This document shows, piece after piece, positions 25,363 through 35,732 of a stretch of DNA of 64,000 nucleotides. Made by a program: the position numbers and the translations under genes. The notes below the pieces were generated by a model that did not search any database, was not told the DNA's origin, and was given only the letters and a program-made list of their open reading frames with translations. This stretch comes from Flaccisagitta enflata (lineage: Eukaryota; Chaetognatha; Sagittoidea; Aphragmophora). The stretch spans positions 85,064,001 through 85,128,000 of the forward strand of contig OZ231126.1 in NCBI GenBank assembly GCA_965153355.1, written 5' to 3'. Position 1 is the first letter of the stretch. The number at the start of each line of letters is the position of its first letter.

Positions 25363-26065
25363 AGTTGCGGGCACGCAACTCTCTAAGAGGCTTTGTCCGT
25401 CCGTCGGTCCGTAGTGGTGATTGAGTCAAAAAGTGGGAAAACGAGCGTTTGAAAGCTTTTTGGGCAGCGGCCCCAAAGGGCCGATGTCCTGTGGAACACT
25501 GGGGGGAATTTCCATACGTCCGTCCGTCCTTCCATCCCCCCTCCCCAGTCGGCCTCAAATTTGCCCTCCCAGCCCTCAATTCAGCCCTCCAGGCCTCAAT
25601 TTAGCCCTCCAGGCCTCAAATCAGCTTTCCAGGCTTCAAATCAGCCCCCCCCCCACCTCAAATCTGACCTCCAAACCTCAAATCTGCCTTCTAGACCTTC
25701 AATTAGCCCTCCAAGCATAAAATCAGCCCTCCAAGCCTAAATTCTGCCCTCCAGCCTTCAAATATGCCTTCAGCGGTCAAAATCAGTCATCTAAAGCCTG
25801 AAATATGCCCCCTCAGGACGTATGGAAATTCTCCCCTGTGTTCCACAGGACATCGGCCCTTTGGGGCCGCTGCCCTGCTCTCACTCCACTTCTTCACTGA
25901 ATCACTCCCAGCAGGGCATCGAGTACGCGAGTACCGCTGACCATGTGCAATCCTTGGATGACTAGTTGTGTATGTGTTTGTGCTAGGAGGGGGTTGGGTG
26001 GGGCGTTGGTTGGCTGCTCCTGCCCACCCGCGGATACTGTGATTCCGCGTCATTTGTTTGTAAGA
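25363..26065 (+). mobile_element. HX-1b element interrupted by an HX-4 element
   Basis: AGTTGCGGGCACGCAACTC to GCTTTTT (25363-25461) matches the first half of the HX-1b at 24817. The second half resumes at about 25966 with GTGTATGTGTTTGTG and ends CCCACCCGCGGATACTGTGA, TTCCGCGTCA. The two halves join smoothly if 25462-25965 is removed. Confidence 0.8.
25462..25965 (+). mobile_element. HX-4 mirror-minisatellite element, complete
   Basis: It starts GGGCAGCGGCCCCAAAGGGC. The left block GATGTCCTGTGGAACAC returns as GTGTTCCACAGGACATC at about 25838. Between them lie about 20-22-bp CCTCCAGGCCTCAAATC-type units. After the right block come GCTGCCCTGC, AGCAGGGCATC, GTACCGCTGACCATGTG and the end GGATGACTAG, then TT. 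CTAG before T is the usual 3' terminus of Helitron-type elements. Confidence 0.8.
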
Positions 26066-26289
26066 CGCCGCTTCGGTTGTGATGTAGAAGGTGTTTGTTT
26101 GCCCGCCAGTTGGCCAGTAGCTAGTTGGTCCACGCAAATTGTGACATTTGATGCGCGAGACAAAGGAGGCAAGTGATCTTTTTGCATCATCTGGCGCAGT
26201 TGAAACGACTACTCTTAAGTAGCTTCACCTAGCGAGAAATCGGTTACGCTTTTCCTCAAAGCGAGTGGTTCATTAAGTCAAAGCTTTTT

Positions 26290-27030
26290 AGTTGCGCTTT
26301 TTTTGTGGTTACTACGCGAATTTAAAAAAAACGCAAGTTTTTCTATAGGTAATTTTTGCGCCTTTGGTTCACTTGAGATATGATTTATTGGTGACCAAAT
26401 TGAAGCTTTTTTCAAGGGCTTTCTTTTGAGCGCAATCCCACATCTGTAGCTTTATTCATTTAGAAATTACACTCAAATGAATGTGCATGAGTCAAAATTT
26501 AAAAATGCAGTAAGAGGAAAAAAAACGATGTTTTGAGGGTGAAGATGATGGAGTAATTGCACTGCTATGAGCAATCAGGCATTGTTCTACCCATGCTGTC
26601 TACTTTTATAGTTCCTATATTTGAGTTCCTCAATGTCTATGATGAAAAATTAAGCACTGACTTTTATTGAATGTCATAAAACCTTTAAAATCAAACTGAA
26701 AATCAAAGGCGAAAAATATGTCAAGTACATGTCCTTTTTGCACGGCTATTTCTCTGCATCAACTTGATTCTGATGGCCTAAACTCTTTGATATGATGCAC
26801 AAAAACTAAAAAAAAAAACAAGCTAGCTTGCAAAAAGCTGCTCAGAACATAAATAAAGTCCAATTAAATATTTTTAATGAAAAACTTGCGTTTTTCTTTT
26901 AATTCGGGTAGTAATGGGTGATTTTTGCATCGGTGCCTCAGCTCAAATGCCAAATTTTCGTTCCCCTACCCTGTGCCCACCTCACTGGCCAACTATACGC
27001 GATTTGGATAACCGTGTTTCTCAGCTTCTC
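26290..27030 (+). mobile_element. HX-2 relic split by a fold-back element
   Basis: TTTTTAGTTGCGC at about 26286-26298 resembles an HX 5' end. The right part at 26915-27030 (CCCCTACCCTGTGCCCACC, CGCGATTTGGATAACCGTGT) resembles an HX-2 3' end. FB-4 separates them. Confidence 0.45.
26312..26911. mobile_element. Fold-back TA-type element FB-4 (600 bp)
   Basis: Tips CTACGCGAATTTAAA and TTTAATTCGGGTAG are flanked by TA. Further in, AACGCAAGTTTTTC pairs with GAAAAACTTGCG. It includes CATCTGTAGC and TTTAGAAAT, part of the box shared with FB-1 and FB-5. Confidence 0.7.
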
Positions 27031-27337
27031 AGTAGGTCGGTTAATTCTGAGGTCAAAAGGTTACAAAACGCGCAGAACCCGATATATTTGATCAGGAATT
27101 CCGCACGGCGATACAATGGTGAAGAATATGAGAGCATTTTTAATGCGCTGAAACCCTTTTGTGTTGCCATGCGTTTTTTTGACAAATCTCGACCTCTGTT
27201 TGGTTTGATTCTTAGGTAAACAAGTGGCGTTCGCCATAATGTGTTCCACGATAACTTGATTGAGCATGAATTAATTATGCAATAATTCAAAAAACTATCC
27301 AATATTAATATTCAGACAAATCTGTGTTATATAGATT
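27031..27337. other. Unassigned sequence
   Basis: I recognise no gene or repeat. Short open frames occur on both strands without known domains. Confidence 0.4.
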
Positions 27338-27465
27338 GGCCGCCTGTGGGCGGCCCTACAGCTTGTCCTCATAACCACAGGGCTTATAACCGCGGGGCTT
27401 ATAACCGCGGGGCTTTTAACCATGGGGCTCAAAATGACGGACTCATAACCACAGGGCTCATAACT
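27338..27465. repeat. GC hairpin and 15-bp tandem repeat leading into the 30-bp array
   Basis: GGCCGCC-tgtg-GGCGGCC at 27338-27355 is a perfect stem-loop. It is followed by about seven 15-bp units of the type ATAACCGCGGGGCTT with CACAG, CATGG or AATG variants. Confidence 0.8.
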
Positions 27466-28905
27466 GGGTTATGTGACACACAATGGAGAAAACTGGGCTG
27501 TGTGACACACATTTGGAGAAAGCTAGGCTGTGTGACACACATTCTGAGAAAACTGGTTGTGTGACACACATTTGGAGAAAATTGGGTTGTGTGACACACA
27601 TTTGGAGAAAACTGGGTTGTTTGACACACATTCAGAGGAAATGGGGTTGTTTGACACATATCGGAGAAAACAAAGTTGTGTGACACACATTTGGAGAAAA
27701 CTGGGTTCTGTGACACACATTTGGAAAAGACTGGGTTATGTGACACACATTTGGAAAAAACTGGCTTGTGTGACACACATTCGGAGAAAACTGGGTTGTG
27801 TGATACACATTTGGAAAAGACTGGGTTATGTGACACACAATGGAGAAATCTGGGCTGTGTGACACACATTTGGAGAAAACTGGGTTGTGTGACACACATC
27901 AAAGAAAATTGGGTTGTGTGACACACATTTAGAGAAAACTGGGTCGTGTAACACACAATCGGAAAAAACTGGGTTATGTGACACACAATGGATAAAATTG
28001 GACTGTGTGACACACATTTTGAGAAAACTGGGTTATGTGACACACAATGGAAAATACTGGGCTGTGTGACACACATTTGGAGAAAACTGGGCTGTGTTAC
28101 ACACATCTGGAAAAAAACTGGGTTATGTAACACACAATGGAGAAATCTGGGCTCTGTGACACACATTTGGACAAAACTGGGTTGTGTGACACATATCGGA
28201 GAAATCTGGCTTGTGTGACACACATTGGAGAAATCTGAGCTGTGTAACACACATTTGGAGAAAACTGGGTTGTGTGACACACATTGGGATAAAACTGGGT
28301 TATGTGACACACAATGGAGAAAACTGGGCTATGTGACACACATTTGGAGAAAGCTAGGCACTGTGACACACATTTTGAGAAAACTGGGTTGTGTGACACA
28401 CATTTGGAGAAAACTTGGTTATGTTACACACATTCTGAGAAAACTGGGTTGTGTGACATACATGGAAAATACTGGGTTATGTGACACACAATGGAAAAAA
28501 CTGGGCTGTGTGACACACATTCGGAGAAAGCTAGGCTGTGTAACACACATTTGGAGAAAACTGGGTTGTGTGACACACATTTGGACAAAACTAGGTTGTG
28601 TGACACACATTTGAAGAAAACTGGATTATGTGACATACAATGGAGAAAACTGGGCTGTGTGACACACATTTGGAAAAAACTAGGCTGTGTGACACACATT
28701 TGGAGAAAACTGGGTTGTGTGACACACATTTGAAGAAAATTGGGTTATATGACACACAATAGAGAAAACTGGGCTGTGTAACACACATTTAGAGAAAGCT
28801 AGGCTGTGTGACACACATTCGGAGAAAACTGAGATGCGTGACACATAAAGGAGAAAACTAGGCTGTGTGACACACATTACGAGACAACTGGGTTGTGTGA
28901 CACAC
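27466..28905. repeat. Minisatellite, 30-bp unit, about 48 copies
   Basis: The unit is CTGGGTTGTGTGACACACAT plus TTGGAGAAAA. Most copies are 30 bp and some are 28-29 bp (CAATGGAG for CATTTGGAG). Each has the near-palindrome TGTGTGACACACA. Because 30 is divisible by three, frames stay open on both strands and give decapeptide repeats. The length variants break any one frame, so I do not call a protein. Confidence 0.95.
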
Positions 28906-29006
28906 TTATGTACGCACGCACGGAGATAACTCTGAGCACTTAGTGTTCCACTTACGTGGAACACAACAATATGTGGAGAGTATGGCAAAAGGCACACCGA
29001 GTTCTA

Positions 29007-29762
29007 CAGTATGATTGTTTTCGTTTGTAACATCTCATGACGACATAGTAATTGAAATAATTGAATTCTGAAAAAAAGATCCTAAAAGACTATGAAAATA
29101 CATTTTATAACATATCAATCAAAGGATCTACTTAGAAAAATCTGATTCTCTCATAAAAAAATGAACTACAGGACCAACTTGACAAATTGTCAAAATGAGA
29201 AATTTGGGAAAATTTAACAGATGGACTGGTTACCTTTAAATTGTTCTCATTTCTAAACGGTTTTACCTATAGATGCCAGATTGGTCCCAAATAAAAGATA
29301 ATTTGATCTAGTTTTAAGGTTTTCTAAAAAGCAAGCACTGATTAGATGTTTTGTATACAAATTATTACATATAGGCAGGTATTTTTGTTAGATTTTTTAA
29401 AATGATCCTATTTCTTTTATAATACGTGTTTCCAAGAAGGTTTCTTTCTTTTTATTTCCTATAACTACTTCAGATTATCTTCGATTTGAGACCAACCTGG
29501 TATTTGTAGGTCAAATCGTTTAGAAATAAGAGCAATCCAAACAAAAACAGTTTATCTCAAAACATGAAAAACAGTTTATTTTAGCCAAATATGCCATACA
29601 ACTAATAGTAAGAAATCTGGATCAAAATTCAAAGTCTTGGGATTTTGATATCATTAAATGTATTTTAAATATCTTTCACTACCTTTTTTCAGAATATGAT
29701 TATTTCAACAAGTTTTTAAGTTATGTCGTCATGAAATGTTACAAACGAAAACAATCATACTG
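29007..29762. mobile_element. Fold-back TA-type element FB-5 (756 bp), complete
   Basis: Tips CAGTATGATTGTTTTCGTTT and AAACGAAAACAATCATACTG have TA on both sides. The arms continue through GTAACATCTCATGACGACAT against ATGTCGTCATGAAATGTTAC and a GAATTCTGAAAAAAAG block. Boxes of the type GACCAACCTGGTATTTGTAG, then TCAAATCGTTTAGAAATAAG, occur in both arms. Confidence 0.88.
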
Positions 29763-29764
29763 TA

Positions 29765-30165
29765 AAGTCTTTGCTTTGAAGGTAACCATCCTACTTTTCA
29801 GTTTTTGTCTTATACAGCGTCGGACAAGCGTGTTACCTTATATTCTTGTTATATTGTAATTGGCATATTTTTTTGAGTGATTGAATAATTTTTTGAATGA
29901 ATTTACGTTTCTCTGACGAACGGTTCTTTCATGTGAAAGTGGGAGCAACTGGTTTTGTCGAGAAAAACACTCAAGAACTACACATGGAAGATCTTGAATG
30001 TATTCAAGTGAAAGATGAAAAGCAGCGGGTTGTATATTTCTACATTAAACATTTGGCATTTGTCAAAATCATCGTTTTTTCGGTCATTTTGTAGATGAAG
30101 TATCGCACTCGAGTTTCCCGAAAATTCCGCCAGAGCAAACAATCAATCGGCGAGTAGATATTAAG
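29765..30165. other. Unassigned sequence
   Basis: A 65-codon open frame at 29897-30094 (plus) is not recognised and has no supporting context. Confidence 0.35.
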
Positions 30166-30168
30166 CTC

Positions 30169-30282
30169 TAAAACACCCCTAACCCTAACACTAGCCCTAA
30201 CCCTAACCCTAACCCGATCCCTAAGACTATCCCTGACCTTATCCCTAACCCTAACACTAACCCTACCCCTAACCCTAACTTG
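30169..30282. repeat. Interstitial telomere-like tract (CCCTAA)n
   Basis: About 18 CCCTAA or near-CCCTAA units (CCCTAACACTAG, CCCGATCCCTAAG, CCCTGACC) are embedded in ordinary sequence. Decay shows the tract is old. Confidence 0.9.
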
Positions 30283-30366
30283 TTACCCGCTTTCGAGTGA
30301 TTGACCGCTAAAAACAAAAGACAAAAGTGTGCGCCGTCTCTTACTACGAGACCGTTTTGTCTTTTT

Positions 30367-30581
30367 AGTCGCGTGCTACACGAAACTACACCCCGTTATG
30401 TCGGTCGGTTGGTTGGTTGGTCGAGCAGTCGGTTGGTCGGTTAGTTGGTCCCCTTTTTACTTTTTTGGCGTTTTTGAGCTTTTTGAGCTTACTGCTCCTG
30501 CGCAAATGCTCTAGTGACCTTCTCCAGCACTTCTCTTGCCTACCCGCACGCGACTAGGGTACCCGCGTATCTGGCCTTGTT
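30367..30581 (+). mobile_element. HX-2 hairpin element, complete
   Basis: AGTCGCGTGCTACACGAAACT follows TTTTT. Then come CACCCCGTTATG, a GGTTGGTTGG/CGGTTGG tract, TTTTTGGCGTTTTTGAGC and ACTGCTCCTGC. It ends CTACCCGCACGCGACTAGG, ACCCGCGTATCTGGC, CTTG then TTG. Confidence 0.85.
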
Positions 30582-30689
30582 GTCATCTACAATCTACATC
30601 AGATTTTTCAAACTTTTCTCACATGCACCATGCCTTCTTAGAAATCATGAAGAAACGGTTTTCTGGGTCATAACTTTCCCTAACGTTAT

Positions 30690-31168
30690 AGCCGCGAGCA
30701 CGCGACTCTACAACCCGCTGCATGTATGCCCGTCGGATGGTCGGTCACACTTTGTTTGTTCGTCATTTACTTGCGTTTTCCGCATTACTGTTCCTGCCCA
30801 AATGCTTGGTCAGCCTTTTTGCTAGATGCGTCCGCCAGGAACGCATCTCTATAAGAGGGTCTGTCCGTCCGTCGGTCTGTCCGTCGGTCCGTCGGTCCGT
30901 TACGCCTGTGCAAAAACCGAGTTTCTCGGCTGTTTTTGGCCAAGGTGAGATCCTATACCGAAACAAATGATCAACCAACATGTTTTGAGAGCCTCCTTTA
31001 CTACTCACTCGTTTTTCCCGTCTGTTTGTCTATCTGTCTCTCCATATATGTCACATGATCAATACACGCTGAGACACAGTCCGGACGCATCGTTGCCCGG
31101 TCGGGCTTGTTTATCTCGGTCCCTGCCCACCCGCACGCGACTTAGGTAGCCGTGTTTACAGCCATGTT
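30690..31168 (+). mobile_element. HX-2 element interrupted by an HX-3 element
   Basis: AGCCGCGAGCACGCGACTC, ACAACCCGC and GTCGGATGGTCGGTCACAC belong to HX-2. Its 3' part resumes after 31111 with GTCCCTGCCCACCCGCACGC, GACTTAGGTAGCCGTG. HX-3 at 30824-31111 lies in the T-rich middle. Confidence 0.8.
30824..31111 (+). mobile_element. HX-3 hairpin element, complete
   Basis: AGATGCGTCCG pairs with ACGCATCT across a GCCAGGA loop. It is followed by ATAAGAGGGTCTGTCCGTCC, TTACGCCTGTGCAAAAACCG, TTTCTCGGCTGTTTTTGGCC and AAACAAATGATCAACCAACA. It ends CCGGACGCATCGTTGCCCGG, TCGGGCTTG, TTT. Confidence 0.9.
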
Positions 31169-31517
31169 TTCTCACTGATTTGGAAATTGAATTCAGAGAT
31201 GCGGAAATAATATGTATACTAAAGCTCTTCTCACCGTACCCTCTCAACTTAAAAAATATCCATGAAGAGAAAACGAGAAAAGAAAAAAAGAAATTCCCTC
31301 GATATACACGCAGAAGTGTTTACGTCGTACTAAGTATGTGTTGTATAATCGTATAACAAGTAAAGAGAAAAAAAACGTTGAAATCTTGGATCTTACACGA
31401 GAACGCGAAGATTGAAAGCCATATCAAAGGAAGTCGCGATGACGGGCCGTTGATGGATTAGTTCCTTTGTTATTAAATACTTCGTCTTTACTCCATGTCC
31501 AGATTTTGAGTCTTTTT

Positions 31518-31843
31518 AGATGCGTCCTCGCATCTCTATAAGAGGGTCTGTCTGTCCGTCCGTCCGTCCGTCCGTCCGTCGGTCCGTCTGTCGGTCCGTC
31601 CGTCCGTCCGTTACGCCTCTTGAAAAATCGCGTTTCTCAGCAGTTTTTGGCCACGGCGAGATCGTATACTGAATTAAACGGTCAATACACGTGTTTTGAA
31701 GGACTTCTTTGACTCTCTTGTCAGATATTCAAGCAGTTTGTTTATCTGTTAAGTCTGTTCATCCATCTGTCTAACACGATCAGCGCGAATTTCGCTCCAC
31801 GTAAGGACACAGTCAGGACGCATCGTTGCCCGGTCGGGCTTGT
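31518..31843 (+). mobile_element. HX-3 hairpin element, complete, with a compensatory arm change
   Basis: AGATGCG-tcct-CGCATCT opens the element. The 3' arm is AGGACGCATC where other HX-3 copies have CGGACGCATC. The 5' arm correspondingly reads GATGCGTCCT where the others have GATGCGTCCG. The CCGTCCGTCC tract, the GTTTCTCAGCAGTTTTTGGC segment and the CCCGGTCGGGCTTG end are all present. Confidence 0.88.
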
Positions 31844-31924
31844 TTTTTTCTCTTTCTGTTTTACTCATCATTTCGCGTCATCAGAACGCCACCGCGTCCC
31901 GTTAGATGTCATTAGTCGACTCAT

Positions 31925-32240
31925 TCGTTGTAAACACTTTTATCCCACGCCCTCGATTCCCCCTCCTCCTCGTCTATGGGGTAGGGAGTATTCTACCACG
32001 GTACATGCCCCCGCTTCCCCTCCTCCTCGTCTATGGGGTAGGAAGTTTTCTACCACGGTACATGCCCTCGCTCTCCCCTCCTCCTCGTCTATGGGGAAGG
32101 GGGTTATCTATCGGTATACGGACCTTCGCTCTCTCCACCTCATCCACAGACTATGGGGAAAGGGATTATCAATCATTGTACATACCCTCGCTGTCTCTAC
32201 CTCATCTACTGACTATGGGGAAGTGGGTTATCTATCATTG
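31925..32240 (+). repeat. Minisatellite, about 57-62-bp unit (left part)
   Basis: Four to five units carry CCTCCTCCTCGTCTATGGGG, TAGGAAGTTTTCTACCACGG and TACATGCCCTCG. The first spacing is 57 bp and later ones drift. FB-6 interrupts the array; it continues at 32855-32970. Confidence 0.8.
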
Positions 32241-32242
32241 TA

Positions 32243-32841
32243 ACAGTGGCAAAATAAAAAAAGAGACAAAATGTTTTTCAATGTTTCACATTCATCAAAT
32301 GAGAAAAACATAGCAAAATCCATGACCATTTTAAAGCTCTTTGAAAGATCTTTGAAATGGGACCATGCTGGTTGTCGTAGTTTTTTTTGTTTAGAAATGA
32401 CATAAGAATAAAGAGTAGATGGTCAAGAGTGTAAAAACCACATTGAAAAAGCTGTACCTTTTTGTTTGTTCATAAAAGAAATAGAGAAAAAATCTGTTTG
32501 AACTTTTTTTTTAAACATTTTTTCAAAGATTTTTGAATTTCCTTTCATTCAAGACCAATCCCAGATTTGTAACTCAAACCGTTTAAAAGTTAGAGCTCGT
32601 CAAAGTTAACTACTCCTTTTCAAAACCTTTTTAATTCAGTTGAATCCCAAAACTGATTATGGCAATGTTTTTATTCATTCTTGTGCCATTTCTAAACAAA
32701 TAAAGCTAGAATAACCAGCAACGTCTCATTTGAAAGATCTTTTGCAGAGCTTTCAAACGGTCACTGATTTTTTATAGTTTAAAGCATCAGTGCAGCACAA
32801 ATAAGCAAAACAAGTTGTCTCTTTTTTTATTTTGCCATTGT
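32243..32841. mobile_element. Fold-back TA-type element FB-6 (599 bp)
   Basis: Tips ACAGTGGCAAAATAAAAAAA and TTTTTTTATTTTGCCATTGT are flanked by TA. The arms pair through AGCTCTTTGAAAGATC against GATCTTTTGCAGAGCT. GGGACCATGCTGGTTGTCGT and AGACCAATCCCAGATTTGTA are versions of the shared box. A second sequence starting ATGGCAAAATAAAAAAAGAC at 33018 may be a related solo end. Confidence 0.82.
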
Positions 32842-32854
32842 TATATGCCGTGGC

Positions 32855-32970
32855 TTCCCCCTCTTCTTTATCTACAGGGTAGAGCGTTAGCTTTCTATGA
32901 ATATGTCCTCGATTCCTCTTTACCTCTATTCGTCCGGGGTAGGGGGCGGGTTTTCTAACATCGTACATAA
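32855..32970 (+). repeat. Minisatellite, about 57-bp unit (right part)
   Basis: Two degenerate units (TTCCCCCTCTTCTTTATCTA, GGGGTAGGGGGCGGGTTTTC) resume the array beyond FB-6. Confidence 0.65.
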
Positions 32971-33039
32971 CACCTGTAACACACTTATTGAAAAAAAAAC
33001 AACAACTTTAAGCTAACTATGGCAAAATAAAAAAAGACA

Positions 33040-33485
33040 GTAATTTTTAAAATGATATTGTGAGCTCATTTTTTAGAGCAGGTTCATAATTTTTTAGACT
33101 AAGATAGTTTGTCAAATTTGCTACCTGATAAAAAAATCTTATCTCGAAAAAGTTGATTTTTGCGCTTATAGCATTGAGTTTTGCAAAATTTGCCAATTGA
33201 ACCATTGCTGAATATGTTTCAGTTTAGATCCAACTTTAAAAATTTACTCTGAGCTCAACTTTTAGAGCGAGATCAATATTTCTGAGATGGTGATAGCAGG
33301 TCAAATTTCTGACACAGCAAAAAAATCAGAATTCAAAAAAGTGTATTTTTGTACCTTCTACATCAATTTTTGTAAAATGACTTAAAATGACTTACAATGA
33401 TTTAGAACGACTAAGAATGGCTTAGAATGACTCAGAATGACTCAGAATGACTAAAAATGACCTAAAATAACAAAGAATAACTAAA
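33040..33485. repeat. About 190-bp tandem duplication followed by an AATGACTTAG decamer array
   Basis: GAGCTCATTTTTTAGAGC (33062) and GAGCTCAACTTTTAGAGC (33252) head two diverged units. From 33369 the sequence is AAAATGACTT/AGAATGACTC decamers that lead into an HX-2 end. Confidence 0.7.
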
Positions 33486-33572
33486 GATAATAAAAAAAGT
33501 AAGGTTTGACCGACGGACCGACCGACAGACGGACAAAGGGGGTTGTAGAGACGCGTGCACGCGACTAAAAAC
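33486..33572 (-). mobile_element. HX-2 5' half
   Basis: The plus strand reads GACCGACGGACCGACCGACA, AAGGGGGTTGTAGAGACGCG, TGCACGCGACTAAAAA. The 3' half is replaced by the decamer array, as at 22567. Confidence 0.75.
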
Positions 33573-33689
33573 TTAAATTTTCGTTTTATGACTATTATAT
33601 TTGAAAATAGAATAAGAATCTGCAATTTAATGATGTTTTATCTCAATTTGATTGGATTTTCAAAAGTAAAAGATACACTGAAAACTGCA

Positions 33690-33745
33690 ATTTTTGGCAA
33701 TTTTTGGTGATTTTCAGCGATTTTCGGCGATTTTTCGGCTCAGGT
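33690..33745. repeat. Degenerate GATTTTTGGC decamer array
   Basis: Five to six units such as CAATTTTTGG, GATTTTCAGC and GATTTTTCGG. Confidence 0.65.
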
Positions 33746-34307
33746 GATATTTAAAAAAAAAGGCTCTTTATTGCAATTTCCGCCTAAATTCAAAATAATT
33801 ACAGTGAATTAGTAAACTATAAGGGTGGGTCTTAACATAGAATGGCTCCCTTTTCATGAACAGCATGGGTGATATTTCTCATCATACCCTACCTTTAATT
33901 TGCTTATGAATTTCGATCGGATTGAAAAATGCAACATGGCTCATTTAAGAAAAATTTAAGGATAAAAATCATAGTTAAGAGCAATCACCATCTTTTGAGG
34001 TGCAATAATTCATTAGTTAGCTCGCTTCAAATGATTGAAACCAGTAAAATTAAAGATAAACTGCCTCTTTAAATGTTTATGTCACAGTGCAAACGAGCAC
34101 TCAATTTGACAAGTCAAAACGATTTATACAATATTTTCTGTTTTTATCTATTCAAAGATTTTTTATTGAGATAAAGGTTTTGTAGTTGGTAATCATCAAT
34201 TTTTTGTATAGAAAAGCGTTTTTCTGTACCATATGCTTAGGAAATGTGAGAAAAAAGGATGCCAAATTGATGGATTTTTAACAAAAATTGATTCTTGTGC
34301 ACAGACA

Positions 34308-34470
34308 TGTCTCGGGTGAAAAACCAAATCTATCTCTGAATTCAAAATTTTGCATTTTGAAAAACATGGCATCAGTCTAAACACTTTTAAGAAACGGGCC
34401 ATGTGTTTAAAAATGCAAAATTTTACATAAAGAGACAGATTCGGTTTTTCACGTGGCAAGACCTAATGTT
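34308..34470. repeat. Inverted repeat with about 55-bp imperfect arms
   Basis: GGTGAAAAACCAAATCTATC and ATTTTGCATTTTGAAAAACA return as TGTTTAAAAATGCAAAAT and GACAGATTCGGTTTTTCAC across a short spacer. It may be the core of another fold-back element whose tips I could not find. Confidence 0.6.
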
Positions 34471-34499
34471 TTCCGTGCAATTCTTTTTAAGGAAATCTG

Positions 34500-35083
34500 T
34501 TGTTTCACTGAGTATGCTGTGACTTTACCGATGCGAGATCAATACTATTGATCAGTTAACCGCTTTTTAATCAATTTAGGGAGTATAAAGCATGCATAAG
34601 ACTTTAGTTTTTGTTATATTTTCGCTACATAGCAGCGTATTCTATCACAGAATAGTATGATTTGTCAAATTTGACGCTGTTCTGCACCACGACTTATTCA
34701 TCTAGATTTGTCCCAATCATAGTACTATACAGATAAAAGTACAATAAATGTGGTATTTGTGATGGGTTTTTTTCAATAATTGTGTCACAGGTGTTACTCT
34801 CATTTCCTCCTCCTCTTTCTCTACGCTTGGTATTGCCCTAACTGCATAGTTTTAAAAACAATATCGATGGCATCGACGTCTCTTTTTGATTCTCCGCTGT
34901 TGTACACCTAATCAAAGACTACAGTTTATGAGATTAGGCCTCAATCTAACCCTATAATATTGACTTCGAAACTGGTTTCCTTTGCAATCGGTGAATTCCG
35001 GGAATTTTCTCAGTCGAGGGGAACTACAGTAGCACTCGTCTGATCAGAAATATTGGGGTACGCGCAGCACCTAAATGACCTAA
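34500..35083. other. Unassigned sequence
   Basis: I recognise nothing here. Confidence 0.4.
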
Positions 35084-35085
35084 TA

Positions 35086-35428
35086 CCGTATTTCTTGCAT
35101 TAATCGCCCCCCCTCTAATAAGCGCCCCCCCCTTTTTCATGAAATGATGAGCCAAATAAAAGAGTGATTTTTTTTTAAAGTCAAAGAAATTTTATTGGAA
35201 ATAAGATTTTTTTTGGCAAAAACCATATGAGAATGAGATTCAATACAACAAAATATTCTCTTTTTATTGATTTGCTGGTATGAATTATAGGAAAATTATC
35301 AGAAAGTGTAAATTTCTTAAAATATTACTAATATATTAGTGAATAAGGGGCGCTAATTGCAGGTTTAAAACAGCAATGTTTCATTTCAAATTCAAAAGCG
35401 CCCGGGGCGCTTATTACAAGAAATACGG
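35086..35428. mobile_element. TA-type MITE with CCGTATTTCTTG tips (343 bp)
   Basis: CCGTATTTCTTGCATTAATC at the left and CGCTTATTACAAGAAATACGG at the right are flanked by TA. C-runs next to each end (GCGCCCCCCCC and CCCGGGGCGC) extend the inverted repeat. This fits the Tc1/mariner group. Confidence 0.82.
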
Positions 35429-35732
35429 TAACGGAATTTTGTTTTCGGTGTCGCAGGGGGTTATGCAACCACTGTCATTTGAATTGGAATGAATGTCATT
35501 TTTCCCACATCCTTAACTTGTACATTTCAGGCATTTCTCTACTCTGGCTACCTTCACCCGACAACTAGTTTTTTTCTAGCTAATGCTGGCATATGTATAA
35601 ACCTACTTCATGAAAACCTAATTGATAAAAGCCTAATTGATAAAAAAAACTGCATTTCTAGCAGGCCTGAGCGATTGTATCGGGTATTGGTATTGGGTTT
35701 ACAATATTTTGGTGTATTGGGTTTTCCCAATA

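Noticed and set aside
27429-28310. A 293-codon minus-strand decapeptide-repeat protein, or a CRISPR-like array
   Set aside because: The 30-bp period keeps frames open on both strands, and 28-29-bp units break any single frame. Units are contiguous with no spacers, in eukaryotic DNA, so it is a minisatellite and not CRISPR.
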